A stretch of DNA of 18,007 nt from DATARH01 sp035604035 (GCA_035604035.1 DATNJF010000253.1:1-18007); one strand, 5' to 3'; counted from the stretch's first letter, positions 1-6,994 are shown. Notes: generated by a model from the letters alone, not told the origin. Numbers and translations: made by a program.

Positions 1-482
1 AAGAGCGGGGGGCGCCGCAGGGGCTGGATCAGCGCGCCGTCGCCCGATTGCCCGTTGAGGCTGGTCACCGGGGCGACGCGTGTGGCGATCCCGTCCTCAT
101 CCGGCAGCGGGAAGAGATCGTCCCAGTATTGCTCGACAAGCCCGCTCATCACTTGCAAGCCGGCGCTCAGCCCCTGAAGCCCATCGCTGCGCAGCAGCGC
201 CTCGGTGAGCCAGCAGGCTATCTCAAGGTCCTTGGTGTGCGCGGTGAGCGCTTCGTAGGCGAGGTCACGAATGGTGCGCCACTCCGCCGGTATCGTGTAG
301 TTACCCTCTTCGTTTTCCTGGGCTCGCTCGACGGTGCGCGCTTCGCCGCGCGCGTCGCGAAGGCGGGTGTAAAGCGCGTCGGCCGCCGCCGCATCCTGGC
401 GTAAATCGACGCCCACCGGCGCGTCCCCTGGGATCGGGGCAAGAAGAGCCGCAATTTCAATGATATCAGTCTCGTCCGGCAT
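1..482 (-). CDS. tssA: Type VI secretion system protein TssA (ImpA-type N-terminal domain), partial
   Basis: The reading frame opens with ATG at 482 and runs off the left edge, so only the first 160 residues are visible. They fit the ImpA/TssA N-terminal domain: GDAPVGVDLR at residues 19-28, KDLEIACWLTEALLR at 84-98, YWDDLFP followed by a DED at 119-130, then the SLNG element at 141-144. In the family, TssA is a cytoplasmic cap/baseplate component that guides priming and polymerisation of the TssBC sheath. The start is supported by GGGAG at 489-493, six bases upstream. The C-terminal region that separates TssA subclasses is outside the window, and no other T6SS gene is visible here. The family call is confident; the class is open. 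Confidence 0.88.
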   Translation of the reverse strand, partial: MPDETDIIEIAALLAPIPGDAPVGVDLRQDAAAADALYTRLRDARGEARTVERAQENEEGNYTIPAEWRTIRDLAYEALTAHTKDLEIACWLTEALLRSDGLQGLSAGLQVMSGLVEQYWDDLFPLPDEDGIATRVAPVTSLNGQSGDGALIQPLRRPPL

Positions 483-500
483 CAACTGCTCCCGATTGAT

Positions 501-659
501 TTGGTAACGCTCCTAGCGGTCCTGAGCGGTGCGACGCCTTTAGGGCTACTCGCACTGGGTATCGTTACCACCCCATATCTCGACTGGCGGATGCGAATTA
601 TTTACGGCTTTATCGGCCTCTGCGCTATTTGGCAGTGGGGTAGGCAGTGGTTGTTTTAA
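501..659 (+). CDS. Possible small two-helix membrane protein (hypothetical)
   Basis: An open frame ending in TAA at 657-659 encodes about 52 mostly hydrophobic residues. Two apolar stretches (VTLLAVLSGATPLGLLALGIV, and IIYGFIGLCAIW) are separated by a charged PYLDWRMR linker, as in a two-helix membrane protein. There is no ATG; TTG at 501 is the best start (ATT at 495 is also in frame), and no Shine-Dalgarno sequence is visible. It lies between the divergent tssA start and the end of the minus-strand gene at 656, overlapping the latter by 4 bases. It could be chance. I include it because it fills a 173-base gap and looks protein-like. Confidence 0.25.
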   Translation: MVTLLAVLSGATPLGLLALGIVTTPYLDWRMRIIYGFIGLCAIWQWGRQWLF

Positions 660-853
660 TGCGCCATTCCGCTTGGCTTTGCCTGTAGCTGAACTATCGC
701 CTCCCTGATCCGCAGCCATGTCAAATGCCCGCCCAGGTCATTCTGCTCGCTCATTTCCTCGGCGCGAAGTATTGCAACCTTCTCCGCGTCCGCGCCGTGC
801 TGCTGGATCAGCAGATTGGCGGCGCGCCAGATATCAAGGTCAGGGGTTGCCAC
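656..853 (-). CDS. Short conserved-type hypothetical protein (65 aa)
   Basis: This 65-residue protein starts with MATPDLDIWRAANLLIQQHG and is predicted to be mainly alpha-helical and soluble. The layout (IWRAANLLI, then a helix rich in Ala/Glu, a DLGGHLTW turn and a C-terminal REAIVQLQ helix) resembles short uncharacterised proteins common in alphaproteobacteria, but I cannot name a function. It overlaps the 3' end of the upstream ribbon-helix-helix gene by 46 bases, so the two are probably co-transcribed. There is no signal peptide or membrane segment. The frame is likely real; its role is unknown. Confidence 0.65.
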   Translation of the reverse strand: MATPDLDIWRAANLLIQQHGADAEKVAILRAEEMSEQNDLGGHLTWLRIREAIVQLQAKPSGMAH

Positions 854-1080
854 TGGTCCCGGTAGAACTCCACGATGTAGACGCGGATCGCCGCAGTCAG
901 GTTATCGCGAGGATCGCGCTCTCTGTCGATCCGAGTGACCATCTCATCCAACCCGATCTTGTGATGAACGGCGATGTCGTGCAATGCATCCCACATCACC
1001 GGCTCTAGCCGAATGCTGGTTCTTCGTCCGTCAACAAAGACCGTGTTGGGCGACCAGCTCCCGTCTTTCGCTCGCTTCAA
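808..1080 (-). CDS. Ribbon-helix-helix domain protein
   Basis: From a TTG start at 1080 this gives a 90-residue protein. Residues 14-73 (VFVDGRRTSIRLEPVMWDAL, then HHKIGLDEMV and NLTAAIRVYIVEFYR) match the RHH_4-type ribbon-helix-helix domain: a beta strand with GRRTSIRLE, then two helices. Such proteins are small DNA-binding dimers. No ATG or GTG exists upstream of the domain in this frame, although the frame stays open back to 1443, antisense-free but overlapping the next gene. The TTG followed by KRAKDGSW fits the family's short N-terminus, with only a weak AGGG further upstream. The downstream 65-aa gene overlaps its end. The domain is clear; the exact start is uncertain. Confidence 0.72.
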   Translation of the reverse strand: MKRAKDGSWSPNTVFVDGRRTSIRLEPVMWDALHDIAVHHKIGLDEMVTRIDRERDPRDNLTAAIRVYIVEFYRDQWQPLTLISGAPPIC

Positions 1081-1219
1081 CGTGCGGTCTTGCCCTTGTG
1101 TGGACGCGGCCTTTGCTCGCCTGGCGCGTCTTTGGTTTCGGCGTTTGTAGCATATATCGACGAGTCCTGCGATGACGGGCTGGCGCGCGTTCGGCGACGG
1201 AAGCCCGTCGGCAGTCAGA

Positions 1220-2722
1220 TCAGGCCAGCGCCTGCCGCGCTGCCGCGAGAGTTCGGGTGACGTCGTCGCCAGCGTCGAGGCGTTGCCAATCCAACGGGCC
1301 GGGATTGATCTGAAGCTGCCGCTTGACGATCTCCTGCGTCGCATCCGACGCATCGTGCTTGCGCGCGTCGACACGGGCCAGCAACGCATCCAGCGGCGCC
1401 TCGAGCCACAGCCCGGTAAACTGCACCCGGGCGCGCCGCGCAATTTCGGCGAAGGATCGCCGTTCCTCCTCCTTGAGCGCTACGGCATCGATGATGGCGC
1501 AGTATCCTGCCTGCAATGCCGTCACCGCGCCCTCGCGCAGCGCCGCGTAGACCCTCTCGGTGACGTCCGGCTCGTAAGCGTTCGCCGGCAGGCGGCTTTC
1601 CGGATCCAGCCCGAAGAGGCGTTTGCGGATCACGTCGCTGCGCAACACGCGCGCGCCGGGCCGGGCGCCAAATTCCGTCGCCAGCGCCGCCGCAATCGTC
1701 GACTTGCCCGTTCCGCTGAGACCGCCGATCGCGATCAGCCGCGCCGGCGGGGGACGCAGCGCCGCGCAAGCCTCGTCGAGATAATGCCGTGCTTCGACCC
1801 CTGCCTCGGCACCGGTGCTCGCCGCGACGTGGGCGCGGATCGCCGCGCGCAGCGACACGAAAAGGGGCATCGCCGCCAGCCCATCGTCCTCGACGGTCAG
1901 ATCGAGGTAGCGGTTGAGCACGAGGTTGGCGCCGGCAGCGTCGCCACGATGCTCGAGATCCATCAGCAGGAAGGCGAGATCGTAGAGGACATCAATGCTG
2001 GCGAATTCCTCGGAGAACTCCAAGCAATCGAACAAGACCGGCCTGCTTTCGACCACGCAGATGTTGCGCAGGTGCAAATCGCCATGGCAGCGGCGGACCT
2101 TGCCTTGCTGCCGCCGCCGGTCGAGCAGGTCGCCGACCCGTTGCAGCCAGTCCACGGACGCATCGTGCAGCTCTCCGATCTGCCGATCCGGAAGGCCGAC
2201 GCTACCCGCCCGCAAGCAGGCGTCGTTCTCCTCGATGATCGTCCGCATCGCCTTGGCACCGCCACGGTCGAGCCGACGTTCCGCGTTTGCGTGAAAATCG
2301 GCAATATGGGCGGCGAGCGCGTAGAGCAGTTGAGGCTGCAATCCGCCAGAACGGGCGACGGCGTCGAGCAACTGCTCCTGGTCGAAGCGCCGCATCGCGA
2401 CGACCCAATCGACGATGTCACCCTCGCCGCCCCAAGCCAGCGCGCCGTCAGGACGGCGGACAATCGAGCGCACTTCCCGGTAAAGCTCCGGAGCGGTGCG
2501 GCGGTTGAGCCGCAACTCCGCTTCGCAAGCCCGCCGGCGCTGTTCTGCTGTCGAGAAATCGAGATAGGGGTATTTGACCGCGCGCTTCAATTTGAAGGCG
2601 TGATCTCCGGCGAGAAATACGAGCGAGATATGCGTCTCGTGGCGTTCGACGTCAGCAACGCCAGGCCCATAGGAAGCAGGGTCGCTGAGAAAGGCGATTG
2701 TATCGCGCTGGTCTTCGGCCAT
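1220..2722 (-). CDS. Bifunctional APH-like / P-loop AAA-type kinase (COG2187-COG0645 fusion)
   Basis: This is a 500-residue protein. The N-terminal two thirds is an aminoglycoside-phosphotransferase-like kinase fold: catalytic-loop motif CHGDLHLRN at 212-220 and a metal-binding-loop equivalent FDCLEF at 231-236. The C-terminal third is a P-loop kinase with Walker A GGLSGTGKST at 333-342. The substrate of this family is not known, and resistance should not be inferred from the APH label. Its start overlaps the stop of the upstream synthetase-acetyltransferase gene in TGATG, which indicates translational coupling and a shared promoter. A protein of the same architecture and almost the same length (Rv2004c) belongs to the M. 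tuberculosis DosR regulon, which agrees with the anaerobox upstream of this operon. Confidence 0.88.
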   Translation of the reverse strand: MAEDQRDTIAFLSDPASYGPGVADVERHETHISLVFLAGDHAFKLKRAVKYPYLDFSTAEQRRRACEAELRLNRRTAPELYREVRSIVRRPDGALAWGGEGDIVDWVVAMRRFDQEQLLDAVARSGGLQPQLLYALAAHIADFHANAERRLDRGGAKAMRTIIEENDACLRAGSVGLPDRQIGELHDASVDWLQRVGDLLDRRRQQGKVRRCHGDLHLRNICVVESRPVLFDCLEFSEEFASIDVLYDLAFLLMDLEHRGDAAGANLVLNRYLDLTVEDDGLAAMPLFVSLRAAIRAHVAASTGAEAGVEARHYLDEACAALRPPPARLIAIGGLSGTGKSTIAAALATEFGARPGARVLRSDVIRKRLFGLDPESRLPANAYEPDVTERVYAALREGAVTALQAGYCAIIDAVALKEEERRSFAEIARRARVQFTGLWLEAPLDALLARVDARKHDASDATQEIVKRQLQINPGPLDWQRLDAGDDVTRTLAAARQALA

Positions 2723-5412
2723 CAGGCGCGTGCCGCCGCGAGGGGTTTGCTTACCGTCGTCAGGGTCGCGTCTCTGGGATTCGCGGCGAGGCTAAAGCCG
2801 AGCGTGCGGCACATGTCGAGCATCGGCTTGTTCTCGTGCAACACCTCGCCGAACAGCTCGCCGATGCCGGCCTCCTGCGCGACCTCGATGATCCGCGTCA
2901 TCAGCAGATAGCCGACGCCGCGGCCTTTCCAGTCGCTGCGCACCGCGACCGCGTATTCGGCGCGCAACCGGTCGGGATCAGCGAAATAACGCACGATGCC
3001 GATCGTCGCGCCGTCGTGCTGGGCGATAAGCGCCATCTCGCGGTCGTAATCGATCTGCGACAAACGGGCGGCGAGCGGATGGCTCAATTCCCGCATCGGC
3101 GCGAAAAAGCGCAAACGCTGATCCTCGTGGCTCATGTGGGCAAAGAGATCCTGCAGCAACGGTTCGTCGTCAGGGCGGACCGGCCGCAGCGCGATTGACG
3201 TGCCGTCACGCGCCAAAGCCGTGCTTTCGAGATGCTTCGGATAAGGCGCGATCGCCAGCCGCGCGGCCCCAGGCGTCGATGCCAGCGCGACGCGGATGCG
3301 CGCATCGATTGCGACAACGCCGTCTGCGGCGGCAAGCAGCGGGTTGATGTCGAGTTCGCAGATTTCGGGATGGTCGGCGGCCAACTGACCGAGGCGGATC
3401 AAAACCTCTTCGATCGCGCCGATTGCGGCGGCGGGCTTGCCGCGATAGGCCTGCAACAGCTTCCAAACGCGCGTGCGCTCCATTTGCGAGCGCGCTAGCA
3501 ATGAGTTGAGCGGCGGCAGCGCGATGGCGCTGTCGTTGACGATCTCGACTGCGGTGCCGCCCTGGCCGAAGACGACGACCGGCCCAAACACCGGGTCGTC
3601 GCTGAGCCCAGCCAACAGCTCGACGGCCCCGGGGCGCTCGATCATCTGCTGCACCAGGATGCCGTCGATCCGGGCCTCGGGGCGCGCCACGCGGACGCGA
3701 TCCAGCATCGCCGCCACCGCGTCCCGCACCACAACCGCGTCGCGCAGGCCGAGCGCCACGCCGCCGACATCGGATTTATGGGTGATGTCGGGCGAGCGGA
3801 TTTTGAGCGCCACCGGAAACCCAATCCCGGCAGCCGTCTCCGCTGCCTCGTCGGCATCTGCCGCGTTGCGGGCTAGCGGCTGGGAAATGCCGTAAGCGGC
3901 CAATACAACGGCGACGTCATCCGGATCGAGCCAGGTTTTTCCGGCGGCGAGGGTCGCAGCGACGACACCATGGGCGGCGGCGACATCCGGCTCAAACGGA
4001 TCGGGCCGCGCCGGTGGGGTTTCCATCAGCAGCGCCTGGCTGTGCTGGTAGCGGACGCGATGCAGGAAGCCCGACACCGCCGCTTCCGGGGCGTCATAGG
4101 TCGGGATGCGCGCGGCCTCGAAGCGTCGTCGCGCCGGCGCCGCGGACTGCTCCCCCAGCCAGGCGGTGAAGATGTTGCGGCCGCGCAGGTTGTCCTGGTG
4201 CTCAGCAAATGTGTCGACCACGGCTTTTGCCGCTTCGTCGGGGCTGGCTAGAGCCGTCGGGCAATTGAGCACGAGCAGCGCGTCGACGCTGCTATCGCCG
4301 AGCAGCACCTCAATCGCCGCGGCATAGCGCGCACCCGGCGCATCGCCGATGATGTCGACGGGATTGCCTCGGCTCCATGTCGGCGGAAGCGCCTGGTCGA
4401 GCCGCGCGATGGTTTCCGGCGCCAGCTCCGCCAACCGCCCGCCCGCGACGGCGAGCGCGTCTGTCGCGAGTACCCCGGCGCCGCCGCCATTGCTGACGAT
4501 GGCAAGCCCGTCGCCTTCTTGCTCGCGGGTCAGCGCGAGGGTCTCGGTCGCATCGAACAGCTCCGCCATGGTGCCGACACGCAGCATGCCTGCGCGGGCG
4601 AAAGCCGCGTCGTAGACCGCGTCGCTACCGGCGAGCGCGCCGGTATGCGAATGCGCGGCTTTGGCTCCTGCCGGCGAATGCCCGGCCTTCAGCACCAGCA
4701 CGGGCTTGGCGCGGGACGCGGCGCGCGCGGCTGACATGAATTTGCGCCCATGGGTGACGCCTTCGACATACAGCAGGATCGCGCGAGTGCGCGCGTCGGC
4801 GGACAGATAGTCGAGCATGTCGCCGAAATCGACGTCCGCCATGTCGCCCAGCGAGACAACGTGGGAGAAGCCGATGCCGCGCGGCGCCGCCCAGTCGAGC
4901 ATCGCGGTGATCATCGCGCCCGACTGGCTAACAAAGGCGATGTCGCCCGGCGGCGGGGCCAGATGCGAGAAACTGGCGTCGAGCCCGATCCCTGGCACCA
5001 TGATGCCGACGCAATTGGGACCAACGAGGCGCAGCAGATATGGCCGGGCGGCATCGAGCGCCGCCTGCTGCAGGGCGTGGCCGTCTGCGCCCAACTCGCC
5101 GAAGCCGGCGGTGATGACGACCGCCGCCCTGGTACCGCGCGCCCCGAGCTCGGCGATGAGCCCTGGGACCGTCGAAGGCGGGGTTACGATCACCGCCATA
5201 TCGGGGATTTGCGGCAGGCTCGCCACGTCAGGATAGGCCTGCATCCCGTCCAGCATTTGATGGTGCGGGCTGACCAGCATCAGCTCACCGTGCAAGCCGG
5301 CACGGCGCAGGTTGCGCATGACAACCGCGCCGACCGAGCCGGCGCGGTCGGTCGCGCCAATCAGCGCGACCGACCGGGGATGGAACAGCTCGTCAAGGTT
5401 GCGGATCGACAT
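2722..5412 (-). CDS. NDP-forming acyl-CoA synthetase fused to GNAT acetyltransferase (Pat-type)
   Basis: This 896-residue protein has the order CoA-binding domain (LFHPRSVALIGAT, from residue 9), succinyl-CoA-ligase-like domain, ATP-grasp (about 490-700, with FPVALKI and THKSDVGGV), and a C-terminal GNAT domain (about 730-890, with RGVGYLLM as acetyl-CoA loop). The catalytic phospho-histidine of NDP-forming ligases is kept in SHTGAL (H256), and ATP-grasp motifs look complete, so the ligase half may be active, unlike in classic Pat protein acetyltransferases where it is often regulatory only. Family members make acyl-CoA or acetylate lysines, for instance of acetyl-CoA synthetase. The length matches Salmonella Pat (about 886). 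No Shine-Dalgarno sequence is seen before ATG 5412, and the promoter elements suggest a leaderless mRNA. Confidence 0.9.
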   Translation of the reverse strand: MSIRNLDELFHPRSVALIGATDRAGSVGAVVMRNLRRAGLHGELMLVSPHHQMLDGMQAYPDVASLPQIPDMAVIVTPPSTVPGLIAELGARGTRAAVVITAGFGELGADGHALQQAALDAARPYLLRLVGPNCVGIMVPGIGLDASFSHLAPPPGDIAFVSQSGAMITAMLDWAAPRGIGFSHVVSLGDMADVDFGDMLDYLSADARTRAILLYVEGVTHGRKFMSAARAASRAKPVLVLKAGHSPAGAKAAHSHTGALAGSDAVYDAAFARAGMLRVGTMAELFDATETLALTREQEGDGLAIVSNGGGAGVLATDALAVAGGRLAELAPETIARLDQALPPTWSRGNPVDIIGDAPGARYAAAIEVLLGDSSVDALLVLNCPTALASPDEAAKAVVDTFAEHQDNLRGRNIFTAWLGEQSAAPARRRFEAARIPTYDAPEAAVSGFLHRVRYQHSQALLMETPPARPDPFEPDVAAAHGVVAATLAAGKTWLDPDDVAVVLAAYGISQPLARNAADADEAAETAAGIGFPVALKIRSPDITHKSDVGGVALGLRDAVVVRDAVAAMLDRVRVARPEARIDGILVQQMIERPGAVELLAGLSDDPVFGPVVVFGQGGTAVEIVNDSAIALPPLNSLLARSQMERTRVWKLLQAYRGKPAAAIGAIEEVLIRLGQLAADHPEICELDINPLLAAADGVVAIDARIRVALASTPGAARLAIAPYPKHLESTALARDGTSIALRPVRPDDEPLLQDLFAHMSHEDQRLRFFAPMRELSHPLAARLSQIDYDREMALIAQHDGATIGIVRYFADPDRLRAEYAVAVRSDWKGRGVGYLLMTRIIEVAQEAGIGELFGEVLHENKPMLDMCRTLGFSLAANPRDATLTTVSKPLAAARA

Positions 5413-5418
5413 TGCGAC

Positions 5419-5424
5419 ATTCTA
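5419..5424 (-). promoter_or_regulatory. Candidate -10 element of the synthetase/kinase operon
   Basis: On the minus strand these bases read TAGAAT, five of six matching TATAAT. The centre lies 31 bases downstream of the anaerobox centre at 5452.5, the spacing expected for a class II FNR/FixK promoter. It predicts a transcription start at or within a base or two of the ATG at 5412. The consequence is inference; the sequence match is direct. Confidence 0.5.
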
Positions 5425-5445
5425 TCAACGGCGCACCGGGGCGAT

Positions 5446-5459
5446 TTGATGCGGATCAA
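5446..5459. promoter_or_regulatory. FNR/FixK box (anaerobox), perfect
   Basis: The bases TTGATGCGGATCAA are a perfect TTGAT-N4-ATCAA palindrome, the binding site of FNR and FixK family proteins. It lies between the divergent synthetase gene (start 5412, minus) and fixK (start 5601, plus). Spacing strongly favours activation of the minus-strand operon. For fixK a weak -10-like TATTTC at 5483-5488 would leave a leader of roughly 107 bases, so autoregulation of fixK is possible. Confidence 0.85.
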
Positions 5460-5590
5460 CCGCTTTCACCATGGCAGCTCGGTATTTCCGTTCGGATAAG
5501 TAGTTTCCCGTACGCAATATTCCTTAGGAGCATTCCGGATTTCAGCGGTCGCGGTACCGCGCGATTGTCTTTCCAATTCCAAGGTGGATC

Positions 5591-5597
5591 GGAGGGG
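5591..5597 (+). promoter_or_regulatory. Ribosome binding site deciding the fixK start
   Basis: GGAGGGG ends three bases before ATG 5601. The frame is open back to 5412 with other possible starts, but the residues before MFKQFG do not look like a FixK N-terminus and run across the anaerobox. This site therefore fixes the start at 5601. Confidence 0.75.
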
Positions 5598-5600
5598 CAG

Positions 5601-6305
5601 ATGTTCAAGCAGTTCGGCGCCGGCAGCACCGTTGAGGTCTTTGATAGGCCGCAGCATAGCAGCCTTACCGTCGCGCAATCCGGTCAACTCGAAGCGCTCG
5701 TGGCGCTCGAACAGATCGGCGCTCGGCGCAGTTTCACACGCGACGACGAGGTCTACACCGAAGGCGACCTCGCCGATTGCTGGTACAAAGTCATCTCCGG
5801 CACCGTCCGCATCTGCAAGCTTATGGCCGACGGCCGCCGCCACATCGCCGAGTTCTTTTTCGCCGGTGAATGCTTCGGTCTCGATGATCGTGGCGAACGG
5901 CTGTTCTCGGCCGAAGCTGTCGGCGACGTCATCGTGATGCGGTTTCCTCGCGCCGCCACCCAGCGGCTGATCGAAGAGAAGCCGGAATTCGCGCGGCACA
6001 TGTGCAACATGACGCTGCGCAGCCTCGCGCACGCGCAGACACGGATGTTGCTGCTGGGGCGCATGACCGCGTCCGAGCGGGTCGCGAGTTTTCTGCTCGA
6101 GCTGGCGGAGCGGCGCGACGTGCGGCGCGTCATCGAGGTGCCGATGTCGCGAAATGACATCGCCGACTACCTCGGGCTGACGATCGAGACGGTGTGTCGC
6201 GTGTTGTCCGGGCTCAAGCGGGACGGCGCGATCGCGACCCCCAGCCCGCATCAAATCGAGCTATGCGATCGCGATGCCCTCGAGGCGGTTATTGTCGAAG
6301 CCTGA
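5601..6305 (+). CDS. fixK: Crp/Fnr family transcriptional regulator, FixK type
   Basis: This is a 234-residue regulator. An N-terminal cyclic-nucleotide-binding-like beta roll (about 30-120) is followed by a long dimerisation helix (about 125-160) and a winged helix with MSRNDIADYLGLTIETVCR at 182-200. Glu196 and Arg200 are the DNA-contacting residues for TTGAT half-sites in the FNR/FixK group. The N-terminal cysteine cluster of FNR/FnrN is absent, so it should not sense O2 directly and is better called FixK, normally transcribed under FixLJ control. Targets are probably the anaeroboxes in this window. The residue before Arg200 is Cys199, where many relatives have Ser. The start is set by GGAGGGG at 5591. 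Confidence 0.88.
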   Translation: MFKQFGAGSTVEVFDRPQHSSLTVAQSGQLEALVALEQIGARRSFTRDDEVYTEGDLADCWYKVISGTVRICKLMADGRRHIAEFFFAGECFGLDDRGERLFSAEAVGDVIVMRFPRAATQRLIEEKPEFARHMCNMTLRSLAHAQTRMLLLGRMTASERVASFLLELAERRDVRRVIEVPMSRNDIADYLGLTIETVCRVLSGLKRDGAIATPSPHQIELCDRDALEAVIVEA

Positions 6306-6339
6306 GCGTCGCTCCACCGGTAGCTGCAAGAGCGCCACA

Positions 6340-6417
6340 ATGTCCACTCAAAGCCCCGCTGCTGGCATGGGGCGACCCCTCACCGATATAACCGCCATCA
6401 ACATGACATCGGCATGA
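6340..6417 (+). CDS. Possible 25-codon leader ORF coupled to the receiver gene
   Basis: ATG at 6340 opens a 25-residue frame (MSTQSPAAGMGRPLTDITAI then NMTSA) whose TGA stop at 6415-6417 overlaps the ATG of the receiver gene at 6414 in ATGA. The arrangement is typical of translational coupling. The ribosome site is weak (AAGAG) and the peptide has no recognisable features, so chance is a real alternative. Confidence 0.25.
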   Translation: MSTQSPAAGMGRPLTDITAINMTSA

Positions 6418-6812
6418 CGCCAGATCCGTCTAAGGTCGAGCTGCAACCGCGACCGGTCTGCGTCGTCGACGACGATCCGTGGGTGCTCGACTCGCTGACC
6501 GTGCTGCTGCAATCGGTCGGGTTTGACGTCCTGACATTCGGCTCCGGGACCGCGTTTCTCGCCGATGAACGGCGGCGGACCGTCGGCTGTCTCCTCATCG
6601 ACCAGCACATGCCAGGCATGAATGGGCTCGATGCGATCGATGAACTGCGCCGCGAAGGGGTGACCACCCCGGCCATCGTCATCACCGGCCGGCTCGACGC
6701 GAACATTGCGGCGCGGGCAGCCGAGCTCGGCATCGCCGAGATTTTGGAAAAGCCGTTTTCCACCAAGCGGGTCGTTGAGCTGGTTCGCGGCAGCCTGGAT
6801 CAAGCTCCATGA
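6414..6812 (+). CDS. Stand-alone FixJ-like response regulator receiver domain
   Basis: This 132-residue protein consists of one receiver domain and nothing else. Acidic pocket D20-D21, phosphoacceptor D63 in LLIDQHMPGMNG, T91 in VITG and K113 in LEKPF are all present, so it should be phosphorylatable. The sequence is of the FixJ/TodT type, but the LuxR-type DNA-binding domain is missing. Lying between fixK and a stress gene, close to fixLJ, it may act as a phosphate sink or an adaptor for FixL; that is inference. A separate partner kinase is possible. A perfect hairpin begins right at its stop codon. Confidence 0.88.
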   Translation: MTPDPSKVELQPRPVCVVDDDPWVLDSLTVLLQSVGFDVLTFGSGTAFLADERRRTVGCLLIDQHMPGMNGLDAIDELRREGVTTPAIVITGRLDANIAARAAELGIAEILEKPFSTKRVVELVRGSLDQAP

Positions 6813-6833
6813 GTTCAAGCTCACGTTGAACTC
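6811..6833 (+). terminator. Hairpin at the end of the receiver gene
   Basis: GAGTTCAA at 6811-6818 and TTGAACTC at 6826-6833 form a perfect 8-bp stem with a 7-base loop that overlaps the TGA stop at 6810-6812. No U-run follows, so it is not a classic intrinsic terminator; it may protect the 3' end or attenuate read-through into the stress protein gene. Just downstream an imperfect direct repeat, CGACTGGCCAAC (6838) and CGACTTGGCCAAC (6858), occurs in otherwise featureless DNA up to the anaerobox. Confidence 0.4.
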
Positions 6834-6914
6834 CGGCCGACTGGCCAACCTGTGGGACGACTTGGCCAACTATTTCCACTACCTCAGAAGGAACTGAGGA
6901 AGATCGTCCGCCGA

Positions 6915-6928
6915 TTGATCTGCATCAG
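6915..6928. promoter_or_regulatory. FNR/FixK box (one mismatch) upstream of the universal stress protein
   Basis: The bases TTGATCTGCATCAG match TTGAT-N4-ATCAA at nine of ten positions. The site is centred about 73 bases before the ATG at 6995, a workable position for class II activation, although no good -10 element is seen at the ideal spacing. Confidence 0.65.
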
Positions 6929-6994
6929 GGCGCACCAAGCCAAATCCTGCCTCTCTTCAGCAACCGTGGCACAAGCGACGACGGGAGAGCGCGC

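Noticed and set aside
48..404. Plus-strand frame of 118 codons at the left edge
   Set aside because: It is antisense to tssA, whose minus-strand frame has clear ImpA-domain motifs and a good ribosome site.
1081..1443. Longer start for the RHH protein
   Set aside because: The added residues overlap the 3' end of the kinase gene and are Arg-rich shadow sequence.
1172..2911. Plus-strand frame of 579 codons
   Set aside because: High-GC shadow opposite the APH/P-loop kinase; Arg/Ala/Gln-rich without any domain pattern.
5412..5600. Longer start for fixK
   Set aside because: It would place the anaerobox and the ribosome site inside the coding sequence and adds residues unlike FixK proteins.
6395..6399. 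ATCAA half-site as an anaerobox of the receiver gene
   Set aside because: The other half (ATAAC) does not resemble TTGAT.
6706..6897. Plus-strand frame ending in RLANLWDDLANYFHYLRRN
   Set aside because: The first half overlaps the receiver gene out of frame; the tail looks slightly protein-like but has no start or family match.
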